From Deltaproteobacteria bacterium (lineage in GTDB: Bacteria; Desulfobacterota; Desulfobulbia; Desulfobulbales; UBA5123): 8,081 nucleotides of DNA. The notes below the pieces were generated by a model. That model had not been told where the DNA came from, did not search any database, and saw only the letters and a program-made list of their open reading frames with translations. The DNA lies in the NCBI GenBank assembly GCA_021788685.1, contig JAJYKH010000107.1, positions 1-8,081 of the forward strand, written 5' to 3'. Position numbers and translations under genes: made by a program. Below, piece by piece: positions 1 to 5,409 of the stretch (position 1 is its first letter; every line of letters starts with the position of its first letter).

Positions 1-2
1 CC

Positions 3-1664
3 CTGCCGCCGCTGCTTATCATCTTTTTTCTCCTGATCGTCTCCGTCTTCTCCTATCACAATTTCGGCACCCTGGGCGGCGTGGTCGAGCGGTTGATCGA
101 GCGGTCCGAGCAGACCGTCAGCACCCAGACTACCCTGGCCTCCGCCATTGCCGAAAGCCAGCGCGCCGTGAGCCAGTATTTCCGCAAGCCGGACGCGGCC
201 GGGCTGCAGGCCGCCCACCAGGAGCTGAGCCGCCTGCGGGGCGTGGTCGAGCCCCTGGGCAACGCGGAGGCCCTGCAGGCGGTGGCCCGGCTCGAGCAGC
301 TGGTCGATGCCGTGAAAACCCGCCTGGGCGCCCTGGAAAGCCAGGAAAAGGCCATGCCCGCGGCCCAGCAGGAGATCCGCCGCCACTTCTCCGGGATGGA
401 CGCGGCAAAAATCGGGGAAATCATGGCGTTCATGGACAAGGTGGGAAACGATCTGCGGGATCCCGACCCGCGCCAGCATGGAGCGCTCGACGCCCAGTTC
501 TCCGCCCTCGCCAAGAGCGCCGGCGGCGACCTGCGGCCCGCCATCGAGGATTACTGGGACCTTTGGGCCGGCTATACCGCGGTCTATCTCAAGCTCCAGG
601 CGGACGTCTCCCACCAGCTGGGGGCGGTGCTCTCCAAGCTCTACGCCTTCCAGGAGGCCCAGATGGCGCGGGGCCGCCAGGAAATGCAGGAGATCCGCGG
701 CGAAACCGTCAGCCAGATCACAAGGGCCTCTTCCCTGGTGGTGGTCGTCAGCCTCGCGGCCATCGTTCTCGGCCTGGCCCTCACCATGGTGCTCGGCCGC
801 AGCCTGATGCGGACCATGCAGCGGGTCACCGCCGGCATCCGGGCCAGCTCCGCGCAAGTGGCCTCCGCCTCGGGGGAGATGACCACGGCCAGCCAGGGCC
901 TGACCGAGGGGGCCGCCTTCCAGGCCTCTTCGCTTGAGGAAATCTCGAGCTCCCTGGAGGAGGTTTCCGCCATGGCCAGGACCAGCGCCGAGAATGCCCG
1001 GCAGGTCAACCGGCTGATGGAAGCGGCCGGGCAGCTCATGGCCGCGGCCACCCAATCCATGGACCGGCTCACCGGCTCCATGGGCGAGATCACCGCCGCC
1101 AACGACCAGACCTTCAGAATCATCGGCACCATCGAGCAGATCGCCTTCCAGACCAATCTGCTCGCCTTGAACGCCGCGGTGGAAGCCGCCCGGGCCGGCG
1201 AGGCCGGGGCCGGCTTCGCCGTGGTGGCCGAGGAGGTGCGGAACCTGGCAGGCAGGGCCGCCGAGGCGGCGCGGGAAACCACCACCCTGATCGAAGGCTC
1301 CTCCGCGAAGATCGGCGGCGGCAGCGAGATGGTGACCGAGACGTCGCGCTCCTACCAGGAGGTGTCGGCGAGCGCCGCCAAAGTGGGGGCGATGATCGGC
1401 GAGATCACCGTGGCGGCCGACGAGCAGGCCCAGGGAGTCAACCGCATCCGGGACGGGGTCATGGAGGTGGACAAAATCGCGCAGCAGAACGTGGCCAGCG
1501 CCGAGGACCTTGCCGGCGCCGCCGATTCGCTGAAGCAGCAAGCGGAGCAGCTGCAGGCCTTCGTGCAGGAGCTGGTGGGGCTCATGGGCGCCGCCGGCCG
1601 GGCGGGGGGAACCGGTTCGCGTCAAGGGAAAGACCGGCAGGTCGCATACCTGCCTCATTCTTGA
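3..1664 (+). CDS. Methyl-accepting chemotaxis protein, HAMP-less, 5'-truncated by the window edge
   Basis: Transmembrane chemoreceptor that would signal ligand binding to CheW/CheA. The frame is open from base 3, so the first GTG at base 81 is not the true start. The visible protein (553 residues) opens inside a hydrophobic helix (LLIIFFLLIVSVF, TM1), which implies a start only a few codons upstream of the window. A mostly helical periplasmic sensor region of about 220 residues follows. TM2 lies at visible residues about 244-267 (SSLVVVVSLAAIVLGLALTM). The cytoplasmic signalling hairpin tip is unmistakable at about 383-423 (QTNLLALNAAVEAARAGE, then GFAVVAEEVRNLAGRAA). After TM2 the chain runs almost directly into the signalling coiled coil (QVASASGEMTTASQ), with no recognisable full HAMP domain, an arrangement I associate with deltaproteobacterial receptors. 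No CheR-binding pentapeptide is seen at the C-terminus (ends AYLPHS). The ligand is unknown. The cytochrome gene begins 32 bases after the stop and could be cotranscribed. Confidence 0.95.
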   Translation: MPPLLIIFFLLIVSVFSYHNFGTLGGVVERLIERSEQTVSTQTTLASAIAESQRAVSQYFRKPDAAGLQAAHQELSRLRGVVEPLGNAEALQAVARLEQLVDAVKTRLGALESQEKAMPAAQQEIRRHFSGMDAAKIGEIMAFMDKVGNDLRDPDPRQHGALDAQFSALAKSAGGDLRPAIEDYWDLWAGYTAVYLKLQADVSHQLGAVLSKLYAFQEAQMARGRQEMQEIRGETVSQITRASSLVVVVSLAAIVLGLALTMVLGRSLMRTMQRVTAGIRASSAQVASASGEMTTASQGLTEGAAFQASSLEEISSSLEEVSAMARTSAENARQVNRLMEAAGQLMAAATQSMDRLTGSMGEITAANDQTFRIIGTIEQIAFQTNLLALNAAVEAARAGEAGAGFAVVAEEVRNLAGRAAEAARETTTLIEGSSAKIGGGSEMVTETSRSYQEVSASAAKVGAMIGEITVAADEQAQGVNRIRDGVMEVDKIAQQNVASAEDLAGAADSLKQQAEQLQAFVQELVGLMGAAGRAGGTGSRQGKDRQVAYLPHS

Positions 1665-1681
1665 GCCGTTCAACATTCGAG

Positions 1682-1699
1682 CAAGGAGGTGAATCCGTG
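1682..1699 (+). promoter_or_regulatory. Strong ribosome binding site fixing the cytochrome start
   Basis: AAGGAGGT at 1683-1690 is a near-perfect Shine-Dalgarno sequence, six bases before the GTG at 1697. It decides the start: an in-frame upstream ATG at 1661 overlaps the chemoreceptor stop, has no comparable site and would put a charged stretch before the signal peptide. Confidence 0.85.
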
Positions 1700-2008
1700 A
1701 GAAAACGTTTGGTTCTGGCCATGGCGTTCTGGTGGGCCATGGCGCTCCCGGCCGCTGCCCTGGCCGCGGACGGGGCCACCCTCTTCCTGCAGAAATGCGG
1801 GGGGTGCCACAAGAAGGGCGGCCAGGCCGCGCCGGTCAATCCGGCCGACAAGGCCTCGGTGGTCTGGGACAAGTACTTCGCCCGGGGCCGCCATCCGGTG
1901 GACCTGGCGAAGACCATGAGCAATCAGGAGCTGCAGAGCGTCATCCAGTATCTCAAGCAGCATGCGGCCGACAGCGACCAGCCGGCGGCTGCCGTCATCC
2001 CGAACTAG
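1697..2008 (+). CDS. Small periplasmic monohaem cytochrome c
   Basis: Predicted class I c-type cytochrome of 103 residues that would carry electrons in the periplasm. The GTG start gives a textbook signal peptide: MRKR, a hydrophobic core to about residue 20, and ALA/AD cleavage near residue 23. The mature protein is only about 80 residues. The haem-binding motif CGGCH is at residues 34-38. The likely distal axial ligand is Met74, in KTMSNQELQSVIQYLKQH, whose last helix is typical of small cytochromes c. There is just one CxxCH, so it is not a multihaem conduit protein. The gene lies 32 bases after the chemoreceptor stop on the same strand and may be expressed with it. The donor and acceptor cannot be told from sequence. 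The fold assignment is firm and the physiological role is unknown. Confidence 0.92.
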   Translation: MRKRLVLAMAFWWAMALPAAALAADGATLFLQKCGGCHKKGGQAAPVNPADKASVVWDKYFARGRHPVDLAKTMSNQELQSVIQYLKQHAADSDQPAAAVIPN

Positions 2009-2011
2009 CGT

Positions 2012-2148
2012 TCATTCAGAAACGAGGATTTTCGTTCGAGTGCAAGGCGCAAGGGAGCCTGGAAAGCGGAGCGTACAGTCCTTGCGTGACCATTTCCAGG
2101 CGACTGAGCAACGCAGCGATCGAGCGAAAAGACCGTTTCCGGATGGGA
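2012..2148. repeat. Long imperfect palindrome filling the cytochrome-porin gap
   Basis: Two 47-base arms (2019-2065 and 2093-2139) are related as an imperfect inverted repeat. The inner ends are exact: CCTGGAAA at 2058-2065 pairs with TTTCCAGG at 2093-2100, around a 27-base centre. The outer ends GAAACG (2019-2024) and CGTTTC (2134-2139) are also exact. Between them, TTTTCGTTCG in the left arm matches TTTTCGCTCG on the complement of the right arm with a one-base offset. Flanks beyond the arms (ATTCA on the left, complement ATCCG on the right) still resemble each other. It has no coding potential I can support. It looks like an interspersed palindromic repeat of the kind scattered through deltaproteobacterial genomes, but copy number cannot be judged from one window. 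In RNA it could fold into a long stem and separate expression of the cytochrome and the porin. Confidence 0.7.
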
Positions 2149-2167
2149 ACCAACTAACGTGGCAGGA

Positions 2168-2185
2168 AAGGAGGAAGAGAGAGTG
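2168..2185 (+). promoter_or_regulatory. Ribosome binding site fixing the outer-membrane protein start
   Basis: AAGGAGG at 2168-2174 lies eight bases before the GTG at 2183. An in-frame GTG at 2159 would place this site inside the coding region and add eight charged residues ahead of the signal peptide, so 2183 is preferred. Confidence 0.8.
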
Positions 2186-3733
2186 AAACGCATCGCTATG
2201 ACCGCGGCGGCGGTCCTGATCGGGGCCGGCTCGGTGCATGCCGCGCCGGAGACCGTGACGTTGCCGCTTGAGGATTACAAGGCCATTCTGCACCGGCTGG
2301 ACTCCCTCCAGCAGCGGGTGGAGCAACTGGAATCCGGGAAGGCTGCCGCCGCCCCGGCACCGGCGGCACCCGCAGCGGCTGCACCGGCGGCACCCGCAAC
2401 GGCGGCGTCGGCGCCGGCAGCGGGGGAAGCCGGTTTGAAGAAGGATGTGGCCTCCATCTACGATACGTTGGACAAAGTGGAGACCAAGACCCTCAAGGAC
2501 CGCCTCAACCTGGGGGCCGAGCTGCGCACCCGGATGGATTTTTATAACGTGGATAACTATCTCGATCCCATCAATGGCGTTCGTTCCGACCACAACGACA
2601 ACGCCTGGACCAACCGCTTCCGGCTCAACATGGATGCCGAGGTAGCCGAGAACCTCCAGTTCCACGGCCGGTTGGCCGTCTACAAGAACTGGGCCGATAA
2701 CCAATCGCCGCTGATTCTTTCGGACCCCAATGCGGCCCACGTGCCGGACTCCACCAACGTCAAGCTGGACCGGGCCTACATCGACTGGGTCCCTTCCGGC
2801 CTGCCGGTGCCGGTGGCCTTCACCTTCGGCCGGCAGCCCTCCTCCGAGGGCCCGCCCTTCGAGCTGAAGGAGAACCGGCTGCGGCAGTCCACCTACCCGG
2901 CCCTGATCTTCGACGGCGAGTCGGACGGCGTGGTGGCCACCATCGGCCTGGAGCGCTACCTGGGGATCAAGGATTCCGGCCTGCGGTTCTTCTATGCCAA
3001 GGGCTTCCAGGATGACGACAACTTCGTCACCTTCATGGACAGCACCGCCAACATCAAGGACCTGAACGTCTACGCCGCTTTCTTCGAGGGCGAGGTCCCC
3101 GGCCTGCGCGACAGCCTGTTCGTGCTGAGCTACGTCCGCGGTAACGATTTCGTGGGCGGGCCGCTCGTCGATGCGTTCAATACTGCTTTTCGTGCTAGGA
3201 ATTATAATTACGAGGATACCAATATCGGCAATATGGACCTGTACGGCGCCCATGTCCAGGCGGCCAACCTGCTCAACAGCGGCTTCGACGTCTTCCTGTC
3301 CACCGGCCTGAACGAGAGCCACCCGAACGGCAGGACCATCGTGGATGCCAATGACATCAACAACAGCCTGGGCGGGCTGCTTTCCGCCGACGGCAGCTCG
3401 GACCATACAGGCTGGAGCGTCTACACCGGCTTCCGCTACAACCTGCCGATCGCCTCTTTGAACATGCCGAAGATCGGCTTCGAGTACAACCACGGCAGCG
3501 AGTACTGGTTCAGCTACACCCAGGGCAGCGCCGAGCTGTTCAATAAGCTCGGCACCCGGGGCAATGTCTACGACCTCTACTATCTGCAGCCGTTCAACAA
3601 GTACCTGTTCCTGCGGACCGGGTACACCCTCATTGATTACGATTACACCGGCAGCGGCGTGCACCTGGGCGAGCCCCTGCCCACCGACGCCGAGCTGCGC
3701 AATGTCTACATGCTGATCGACGCCCGCTTCTGA
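2183..3733 (+). CDS. Porin-like outer-membrane beta-barrel protein, DUF3373-type
   Basis: Predicted outer-membrane protein of 516 residues. It has a signal peptide (MKRIAMTAAAVLIGAGSVHA, cleaved after residue 20), then a short periplasmic coiled coil (LHRLDSLQQRVEQLE, about 36-50). An Ala/Pro linker follows at about 54-82, and a second helical segment (VASIYDTLDKVETKTLKDRL). The rest, from about residue 109, is a barrel-like domain rich in alternating aromatic and polar residues with Asp/Asn-rich loops (for example LDPINGVRSDHNDNAWTNR). It ends in ...IDARF, and the C-terminal Phe is the usual outer-membrane insertion signal. The overall pattern recalls the DUF3373 family of deltaproteobacteria and porins with an N-terminal coiled coil, but no substrate is established. 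A rho-independent terminator follows 22 bases after the stop. The preceding palindrome separates it from the cytochrome gene, so cotranscription is uncertain. Confidence 0.87.
   Translation: MKRIAMTAAAVLIGAGSVHAAPETVTLPLEDYKAILHRLDSLQQRVEQLESGKAAAAPAPAAPAAAAPAAPATAASAPAAGEAGLKKDVASIYDTLDKVETKTLKDRLNLGAELRTRMDFYNVDNYLDPINGVRSDHNDNAWTNRFRLNMDAEVAENLQFHGRLAVYKNWADNQSPLILSDPNAAHVPDSTNVKLDRAYIDWVPSGLPVPVAFTFGRQPSSEGPPFELKENRLRQSTYPALIFDGESDGVVATIGLERYLGIKDSGLRFFYAKGFQDDDNFVTFMDSTANIKDLNVYAAFFEGEVPGLRDSLFVLSYVRGNDFVGGPLVDAFNTAFRARNYNYEDTNIGNMDLYGAHVQAANLLNSGFDVFLSTGLNESHPNGRTIVDANDINNSLGGLLSADGSSDHTGWSVYTGFRYNLPIASLNMPKIGFEYNHGSEYWFSYTQGSAELFNKLGTRGNVYDLYYLQPFNKYLFLRTGYTLIDYDYTGSGVHLGEPLPTDAELRNVYMLIDARF
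2357..2398 (+). repeat. Direct repeat encoding the Ala/Pro linker
   Basis: The 18-base sequence GCACCGGCGGCACCCGCA occurs at 2357-2374 and again at 2381-2398, a period of 24 bases, so each unit encodes eight residues (APAAPAAA-like). It sits in the linker between the coiled coil and the barrel of the outer-membrane protein. Replication slippage here would change linker length without a frameshift. Confidence 0.85.
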
Positions 3734-3755
3734 TCGCTGGCGTTCAGTGGATGTC

Positions 3756-3789
3756 CAGGAAGGCCGGCTGCTGCCGGCCTTCCTGTTTT
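3756..3789 (+). terminator. Rho-independent terminator of the outer-membrane protein gene
   Basis: A perfect 13-bp stem, CAGGAAGGCCGGC (3756-3768) with GCCGGCCTTCCTG (3773-3785), closes a TGCT loop and is followed by TTTT (3786-3789). It starts 22 bases after the porin stop. It is the strongest terminator in the window and marks the AhpD-like/ArsS pair as a separate transcription unit. Confidence 0.92.
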
Positions 3790-3802
3790 CCGGACCGTTT
3801 GC

Positions 3803-3831
3803 TTGCGGCTGGATTTGGCTTTCGCTAGGAT
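3803..3831 (+). promoter_or_regulatory. Weak candidate sigma70 promoter for the arsenosugar pair
   Basis: TTGCGG (3803-3808) and TAGGAT (3826-3831) are separated by 17 bases, between the porin terminator and the AhpD-like gene. The -10 match is 4 of 6 and the -35 match is 3 of 6. A promoter is expected somewhere in this gap because of the terminator, but this exact site is only a suggestion. I see no clear ArsR-type operator. Confidence 0.3.
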
Positions 3832-3838
3832 AGCTGCA

Positions 3839-3927
3839 GTGACAAGTGACGGTGACAAGTGAAAGCCGGGAGGGCTCGGTTCACGGATAGCCGTTACCCG
3901 GTACCCGGTACCTGTCACTCGTCACTA
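3839..3927. repeat. Short tandem and inverted repeats upstream of the arsenosugar pair
   Basis: GTGACAAGTGA occurs twice with a 13-base period (3839-3849 and 3852-3862). On the right side TACCCGG is repeated at 3895-3901 and 3902-3908 and begun again at 3909. GTCACTC/GTCACTA follow as 7-mers at 3914-3920 and 3921-3927. Read on the opposite strand the last block is TAGTGACGAGTGAC, the same motif as the left block, so the blocks form an inverted arrangement around 3863-3894. It lies between the candidate promoter and the start codon and so would be in the 5' leader. Confidence 0.75.
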
Positions 3928-3941
3928 TCGAGAGGTCTCTC

Positions 3942-4274
3942 ATGGAAACCTACTACAGTCCCAAGGACCTGAAGAAGTTCGCGGAAATCGGGAGCGAGGC
4001 CCCGGAGCTGGCCCGGAAGTTCTTCGACTACTACAACGCGGTGTTCGCCGAGGGCGAGCTGACCGAGCGGGAAAAGGCGCTCATCGCCCTGGCGGTGGCC
4101 CATGCCGTGCAGTGCCCCTACTGCATCGACGCCTACACCCAGACCTGCCTGGAGAAGGGCTCCAACGCCGCGGAGATGACCGAGGCCATCCACGTGGCCA
4201 CCGCCATCCGGGGCGGCGCCTCCCTGGTCCACGGCGTCCAGATGCGCAACGTCAACGCCAAGCTCTCGCTGTAA
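3942..4274 (+). CDS. Arsenosugar-associated AhpD-like (peroxidase-like) protein
   Basis: Small all-helical protein of 110 residues from the AhpD/carboxymuconolactone decarboxylase superfamily. It is of the type that occurs beside ArsS and is named arsenosugar biosynthesis-associated peroxidase-like protein. The redox motif CPYC is at residues 58-61, after a helix (TEREKALIALAVAHAVQ) typical of the fold. Classical members have His four residues after the second Cys (CxxCxxxH); here the position is Tyr65 (CPYCIDAYT), which I believe is usual for this subgroup. A further Cys is at 69. No signal peptide, so cytoplasmic. AGAGG (3931-3935) six bases before ATG is a moderate ribosome binding site. 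Its stop is one base before the arsS start, so the two are almost certainly cotranscribed. A thiol-redox or arsenical-handling role for the ArsS product is inferred from pairing; the reaction is unproven. Confidence 0.9.
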   Translation: METYYSPKDLKKFAEIGSEAPELARKFFDYYNAVFAEGELTEREKALIALAVAHAVQCPYCIDAYTQTCLEKGSNAAEMTEAIHVATAIRGGASLVHGVQMRNVNAKLSL

Positions 4275-4275
4275 G

Positions 4276-5286
4276 ATGGCGGGGCAGGGCAGTATGGAGA
4301 TCTTCTCCGGCGAGGCGGCGGTGAAGGCCCCGGTCCAGCCGTTCGCGGAGAGGCTGGCCGGCCACGGGCTCGAGCTGCGGCGGGGCACGGCGCAGACCCT
4401 GCAGGTGAACGTGGGCCTCACGTGCAACCAGGCCTGCCGCCACTGCCATCTGGCGGCCGGCCCCGGCCGGTCCGAAAGCATGGACCGGGCGACCATGGCC
4501 CAGGTCGCGGCCTTTGCCGCCCGCTCCCGGTTCCGGTGCATCGACATCACCGGCGGCGCGCCGGAGCTGAATCCCGATCTCGAATGGTTTCTGGCGGCGC
4601 TGGCGCCGCTCGCCCCGCGCCTGATGCTCCGCTCCAACCTCACCGCCCTGGCCGCGCGGCCTCACGAGGAGCTGCTCGCCCTCTGCCGGCGCCACCGGGT
4701 GGCGATCGTCACCTCCCTTCCGGCCCTCAATGCCTCCCAGACCGACGCCCAGCGCGGCGAAGGGGTGCTCGCCACGAGCCTGGCCATGCTCCGGAAGCTC
4801 AACGGGCTGGGCTACGGCAGGCCGGAGGCCGGCCTCGAGCTCGACCTGGTCGCCAATCCCACGGGCGCCTTTCTGCCTCCCTCCCAGTGCCAGGCCGAGC
4901 AAAAGTTCCGGGGCGACCTGGCGCGCAAGTGGGGAATCGTCTTCACCCGCCTGTTCACCTTCGCCAACGTGCCCCTCGGCCGGTTCCGGAAATGGCTGAA
5001 GGAGTCGGGCAATTTCGAGAATTACATGGAGCGGCTGGCCGCCGCCTTCAACCCCGCCACGGTGGAAGGGCTCATGTGCCGCACCCTGGTCTCGGTCGCC
5101 TGGGACGGCTTTCTCTACGACTGCGATTTCAACCTGGCCGCCGGCCTGCCGGCAGGCTCGGTCAGGCGGCACGTCTCCCAGATGGCAGGGCCGCCCGCCC
5201 CCGGCGAGCCCATCGCCACGGGCGATTACTGTTACGCCTGCACCGCGGGCGCCGGCTTCACCTGAGGGGGAAGTATTACCGCCTAG
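4276..5286 (+). CDS. arsS: Arsenosugar biosynthesis radical SAM selenoprotein ArsS (UGA 5263-5265 read as Sec)
   Basis: Radical SAM enzyme. In the characterised family, ArsS uses a 5'-deoxyadenosyl radical to join dimethylated arsenic to the adenosyl group, the step towards arsenosugars after ArsM methylation. The cluster motif CxxxCxxC is at Cys50, Cys54 and Cys57 (LTCNQACRHCH), and the SAM-contacting ITGGAPELNP at 91-100 is typical of ArsS. The C-terminal domain carries more cysteines: Cys268 (MCRTL), Cys283 (YDCDFN), and Cys319 and Cys322 (YCYACTAGAG), likely for auxiliary clusters. A plain reading stops at residue 329 (CTAGAGFT). As I recall it, Cys-containing relatives continue CTAGxGSSCGG, so reading UGA as Sec330 gives FT-Sec-GGSITA, an exact register match, ending at UAG 5284-5286 (336 residues). 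A SECIS-like hairpin follows the UGA. Met7 (ATG at 4294) is an alternative start. The function call is firm, the Sec reading strong but untested. Confidence 0.9.
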
Positions 5287-5297
5287 GCTGGCGGCAA
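5263..5297 (+). promoter_or_regulatory. Putative bacterial SECIS element directing selenocysteine at UGA 5263-5265
   Basis: A stem of CCGCC (5279-5283) with GGCGG (5290-5294) closes the six-base loop UAGGCU. The stem may extend through U5276-A5297 and U5277-A5296 across an A-C mismatch. The loop begins after 18 bases counted from the UGA. In E. coli fdhF the same count leads to the GGUCU loop. The loop here contains the GG that bacterial SECIS loops usually need, and an A5285-U5289 pair would leave U5284 bulged, recalling the bulged U of fdhF. The UAG that ends the extended protein lies at the start of the loop. No U-tract follows, so it is not a convincing terminator. The fold was drawn by eye. 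Confidence 0.72.
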
Positions 5298-5304
5298 AAG
5301 GCAC

Positions 5305-5318
5305 GAAGCTCAAAGCTC
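5305..5318. repeat. Pair of 7-bp repeats downstream of ArsS
   Basis: GAAGCTC (5305-5311) is followed directly by AAAGCTC (5312-5318). It is a minimal two-copy example of the heptanucleotide repeats seen in other gaps of this window and may be chance by itself. Confidence 0.4.
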
Positions 5319-5332
5319 ACCACGAAAGGGTA

Positions 5333-5357
5333 GGCGGATAAGCGCAGCGCATCCGCC
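5333..5357. repeat. REP-like palindrome between convergent genes
   Basis: GGCGGAT (5333-5339) and ATCCGCC (5351-5357) form a perfect 7-bp stem around AAGCGCAGCGC. The whole unit resembles GGCGGAT...ATCCGCC elements common between proteobacterial genes. It sits in the convergent gap between arsS and the kinase. No U-tract follows on either strand, so it is better called a REP-like element than an intrinsic terminator, although it could protect or end transcripts from both sides. Confidence 0.6.
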
Positions 5358-5409
5358 ATTCCGAGCAGGTGGCGAACATGGACCGCTGGGCCCCGGCTGG
5401 TGCCTGTCT

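Noticed and set aside
2012..2148. Insertion sequence
   Set aside because: There is no transposase frame and no clear target-site duplication. Only a palindromic repeat can be supported.
2012..3664. A 550-codon open frame on the minus strand
   Set aside because: It is antisense to the outer-membrane protein, runs through the palindromic spacer and the Ala/Pro linker, and shows no family motif.
3810..3826. Sigma54 promoter upstream of the AhpD-like gene
   Set aside because: The GG and GC elements are present but the spacing is off by one base and the flanking consensus is poor.
5263..5265. UGA as an ordinary stop with ArsS simply truncated
   Set aside because: The reading continues in register with the family's C-terminal motif, ends at a nearby UAG, and a correctly spaced hairpin with a GG loop follows. 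It remains the fallback if the genome lacks selenium machinery.
4252..5313. A 353-codon minus-strand open frame and a 303-codon plus-strand open frame over arsS
   Set aside because: Both are low-complexity frames (Arg/Pro/Gly-rich) overlapping a clear radical SAM enzyme.
5333..5357. Intrinsic terminator for arsS or the kinase
   Set aside because: The stem is good but no run of T follows on either strand, and the sequence resembles a common REP-type element.
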